A stretch of DNA of 41,963 nt from an uncultured bacterium (GTDB lineage: Bacteria; Actinomycetota; Coriobacteriia; Coriobacteriales; Coriobacteriaceae): positions 1-41,963 of the forward strand of contig CAJMLY010000018.1 in the NCBI GenBank assembly GCA_905214425.1. Reading direction: 5' to 3'. Shown in pieces: positions 40,006 through 41,963 of the stretch. The notes beneath the pieces were generated by a model. That model was not told the DNA's origin. It searched no databases and saw nothing but the letters and a program-made list of their open reading frames with translations. Position 1 is the first letter of the stretch, and every line of letters begins with the position of its first letter. Both the position numbers and the translations under genes were made by a program.

Positions 40006-41859
40006 ATGCCCGAGAAGATTGAAGAGCTGGTACGCGCTGCGCTTGCTGCGGCCCAGGAGGCCGGCGACCTTTCCGCATTTGAACTTGACGATTGCGCTAT
40101 CGAGCGACCGGCTGACACTTCTCATGGCGAGTGGACCTCTACCATGGCCCTGAAGTCCGCCAAGCTGGCCCACTGCGCCCCGCGCAAGATCGCCGAGGCC
40201 ATCGTTGCCCATATGCCCGAGGACCCCGCGATCGAGAAGGTCGAGATCGCAGGCCCCGGCTTCATCAACTTCTACCTCTCCGTTGCCGTCAAGAATGCCA
40301 TCTTTGGCGAGGCTCGCGAGAAGGGTATGGACTTCGCTAAGTCCAACGTCGGTGGTGGCCTGAAGACCCAGGTCGAGTTCGTTTCCGCCAACCCCGTCGG
40401 CCCCATGCACATCGGCCACGGCCGCTGGGCCGCGCTGGGCGACTCGCTCTGCCGCGTTATGGATCACGCCGGTTACGACATCCAGCGTGAGTTCTACATC
40501 AACGACCACGGCTCTCAGATGAACACCTTCGGCAACTCCATCAGCACGCGCTATATGCAGCTTGCCGACATCATCGCCAAGCAGGGCGTGGATATCGACG
40601 AGGCTCACAAGCTGCTGATCGCCGACCGCGACGCCTTTGTTGCCGACGAGAACGACGAGCATCCCGAGACCCATCCGTATCAGGACAACTTTGCCGAGAC
40701 CCTGGGCAAGGACTCCTACGGCGGCGACTACATCATCGACGAGGCCGCCGAGTTCTGGCGCACCGACGGCGATAAGTGGGTCGAGGCTGATCCGCAGGAG
40801 CGCATGGAGAGCTTCCGTGAGCGCGGCTACGTGAAGATGGTCGACAACATGCGCAACCTCTGCCACGCCGTCAACTGCGACTTCGACCGCTGGTACTCCG
40901 AGCGCTCGCTGTACGTGAAGGACACCGAGGGCGAGACCGCCGGCACTTCCGCCGTCGACCGCGCTTTTGAGAAGCTCGACAAGATGGGCTATCTCTACAC
41001 CAAGGACGGCGCTCTGTGGTTCCGTTCCACCGATCTGGGCGACGACAAGGACCGTGTCCTGATCAAGTCCGACGGCGAGTACACCTACTTCGCTTCCGAC
41101 GTTGCCTATCACTGGGATAAGTTCCAGCGCGTTGACCACGTCATCGACATCTGGGGCGCCGACCACCACGGCTACATCGAGCGCGTCCGCTGCGTCTGCG
41201 ATGCCTTGGGTTACCCCGGCAAGTTCGAGGTTCTGCTGGGCCAGCTCGTCAACCTGCTGCGTAACGGCAAGCCCGTCCGTATGTCCAAGCGCAAGGGTAC
41301 CATGGTGACCCTGCAGGAGCTCGTCGACGAGGTCGGCTCCGACGCCGCTCGCTACACGCTCATCTCCAAGAGCTCCAACCAGATGGTCGACTTCGATATC
41401 GAGGCCGTTAAGAAGCGCGACAACTCCAACCCGGTGTACTACGTGCAGTACGCTCACGCTCGCGTGTGCTCCATTCTGCGCCGTGCCGCCGACGTTACGC
41501 CCGAGCAGGCTGACGAGATGGGCATGAAGGCCGTCGCCGCCAAGGCCATCGGTGAGAACGTCGATTATTCGCTGCTGACCGATCCGACCGAGCTCGCCCT
41601 TTCGCGTAAGCTCAACGAGCTCACCGACCTCATCGCCAGCTGCGCTCGCGACCGCGCTCCGTTCCGTCTGACGCACTTTGCCGAGGAGCTCGCCGGCGAC
41701 TTCCACAGCTTCTACGCTGCCTGCCAGGTTCTGCCGAGCGAGGGCCGTCCCGTCGACCCCGAGCTTTCGCGCGCCCGTCTGGCCGCTTGCGACGCCGTCC
41801 GCGTAACGCTCGCCCTGGTGCTCACCCTCGTTGGTGTCTCCGCTCCCGAGCAGATGTAA
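40006..41859 (+). CDS. argS: arginyl-tRNA synthetase
   Basis: 617 aa, class I synthetase charging tRNA-Arg. SANPVGPMHIGHGRWAALGD (HIGH-type motif near residue 132) and VRMSKRKGTMVTL (KMSK-type motif near 425) are clear. It has the usual N-terminal additional domain and a C-terminal anticodon-binding helical domain (YYVQYAHARVCSIL...). The frame is open upstream, but the ATG at 40006 has AAGGAGG six bases before it. Single gene with a terminator at the window edge. Confidence 0.95.
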   Translation: MPEKIEELVRAALAAAQEAGDLSAFELDDCAIERPADTSHGEWTSTMALKSAKLAHCAPRKIAEAIVAHMPEDPAIEKVEIAGPGFINFYLSVAVKNAIFGEAREKGMDFAKSNVGGGLKTQVEFVSANPVGPMHIGHGRWAALGDSLCRVMDHAGYDIQREFYINDHGSQMNTFGNSISTRYMQLADIIAKQGVDIDEAHKLLIADRDAFVADENDEHPETHPYQDNFAETLGKDSYGGDYIIDEAAEFWRTDGDKWVEADPQERMESFRERGYVKMVDNMRNLCHAVNCDFDRWYSERSLYVKDTEGETAGTSAVDRAFEKLDKMGYLYTKDGALWFRSTDLGDDKDRVLIKSDGEYTYFASDVAYHWDKFQRVDHVIDIWGADHHGYIERVRCVCDALGYPGKFEVLLGQLVNLLRNGKPVRMSKRKGTMVTLQELVDEVGSDAARYTLISKSSNQMVDFDIEAVKKRDNSNPVYYVQYAHARVCSILRRAADVTPEQADEMGMKAVAAKAIGENVDYSLLTDPTELALSRKLNELTDLIASCARDRAPFRLTHFAEELAGDFHSFYAACQVLPSEGRPVDPELSRARLAACDAVRVTLALVLTLVGVSAPEQM

Positions 41860-41926
41860 GCGCTGGTCGTTTGACTGCGCAGGTTTGGTTTAACTGAGCC
41901 CCGAAAGCCCGATCTCCATCTGAACT

Positions 41927-41963
41927 GCCTCCCATTTCTTGGACATGAGAAATGGGAGGCTTT
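41927..41963 (+). terminator. terminator after argS (at window edge)
   Basis: A perfect 13-bp stem GCCTCCCATTTCT with its complement AGAAATGGGAGGC, loop TGGACATG, then TTT where the window ends. Confidence 0.85.

Noticed and set aside
39988..41706. Long antisense open frames on the minus strand opposite argS, and similar frames opposite pckA (21795-22940) and proA (35650-37128)
   Set aside because: They lie entirely within strongly identified genes, in the antisense phase that stays open in high-GC codon usage, with low-complexity translations.

Overview
The window is about 42 kb of high-GC bacterial chromosome with dense housekeeping genes. Gene content (CarD regulator, short ACT-type SerA followed by SerC, PUA-type ProB, ATP-type PEP carboxykinase, AbiEi/DUF559-like proteins) and codon use suggest an intestinal actinobacterium of the Coriobacteriia, most likely Collinsella. 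That assignment is inference from the sequence; no 16S gene is present. No prophage, plasmid, CRISPR array or complete IS with its own ends was seen, apart from one REP-associated transposase.

Layout. 0.2-2.7 kb: an AbiEi/DUF559-like protein and a DnaQ-type exonuclease. 2.8-7.4 kb: a His-rich metal exporter, a YaiI/HdeD pair, a nitroreductase and two tandem histidine phosphatases. 7.5-10.7 kb: a DUF1015-like protein with an M20 peptidase, and a second AbiEi/DUF559-like paralogue. 11-13.4 kb: serC-serA. 13.5-16.3 kb: a 60-aa gene, a GIY-YIG/DUF2075 helicase overlapping a MazG-like gene, and a small acidic protein. 16.6-21.2 kb: K+/H+ antiporter, metallophosphoesterase and a flippase. 21.6-26.2 kb: pckA, B3/4-domain protein, MarR regulator, DegV and MGMT-like genes, most separated by near-identical hairpins. 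26.6-29.4 kb: trpS, a WecA/TagO-type transferase and a probable 6S RNA. 29.5-37.9 kb: a PflX-like radical SAM protein, tRNA-Ala(CGC), a tail-anchored coiled-coil protein, nicotinate phosphoribosyltransferase, proB, a proline-iminopeptidase-like hydrolase, proA and an HD hydrolase. 38-41.9 kb: a RAYT transposase, CarD and argS.

The most unusual signal is between the genes. At least twelve short palindromes fall into four sequence families with unrelated stems (CCACCACAAAGG, ACCTGCCAAAA, GGCAC/GTGCC-type and AAATGATTTTT-type). Nearly all carry the same pentamer, GGGAC, in the loop. Many sit just after stop codons, apparently serving as intrinsic terminators, and some form the stop codon itself. 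The RAYT gene lies between two inverted copies of one family. I read this as a REP/RAYT system whose tag is GGGAC and whose stems vary. In two convergent intergenic regions these palindromes accompany a second element, a ~124-bp unit with 16-19 bp perfect terminal inverted repeats (CTAAGTGAGTAGACTT) and a conserved ~50-bp tail, with no coding capacity.

Other non-coding candidates are a 95-nt terminator-ended leader before the B3/4 gene, a possible small RNA with a C-rich hairpin loop at 26.4 kb, and a nested cruciform after proB. All function calls rest on motif recognition by eye; no database search was run.
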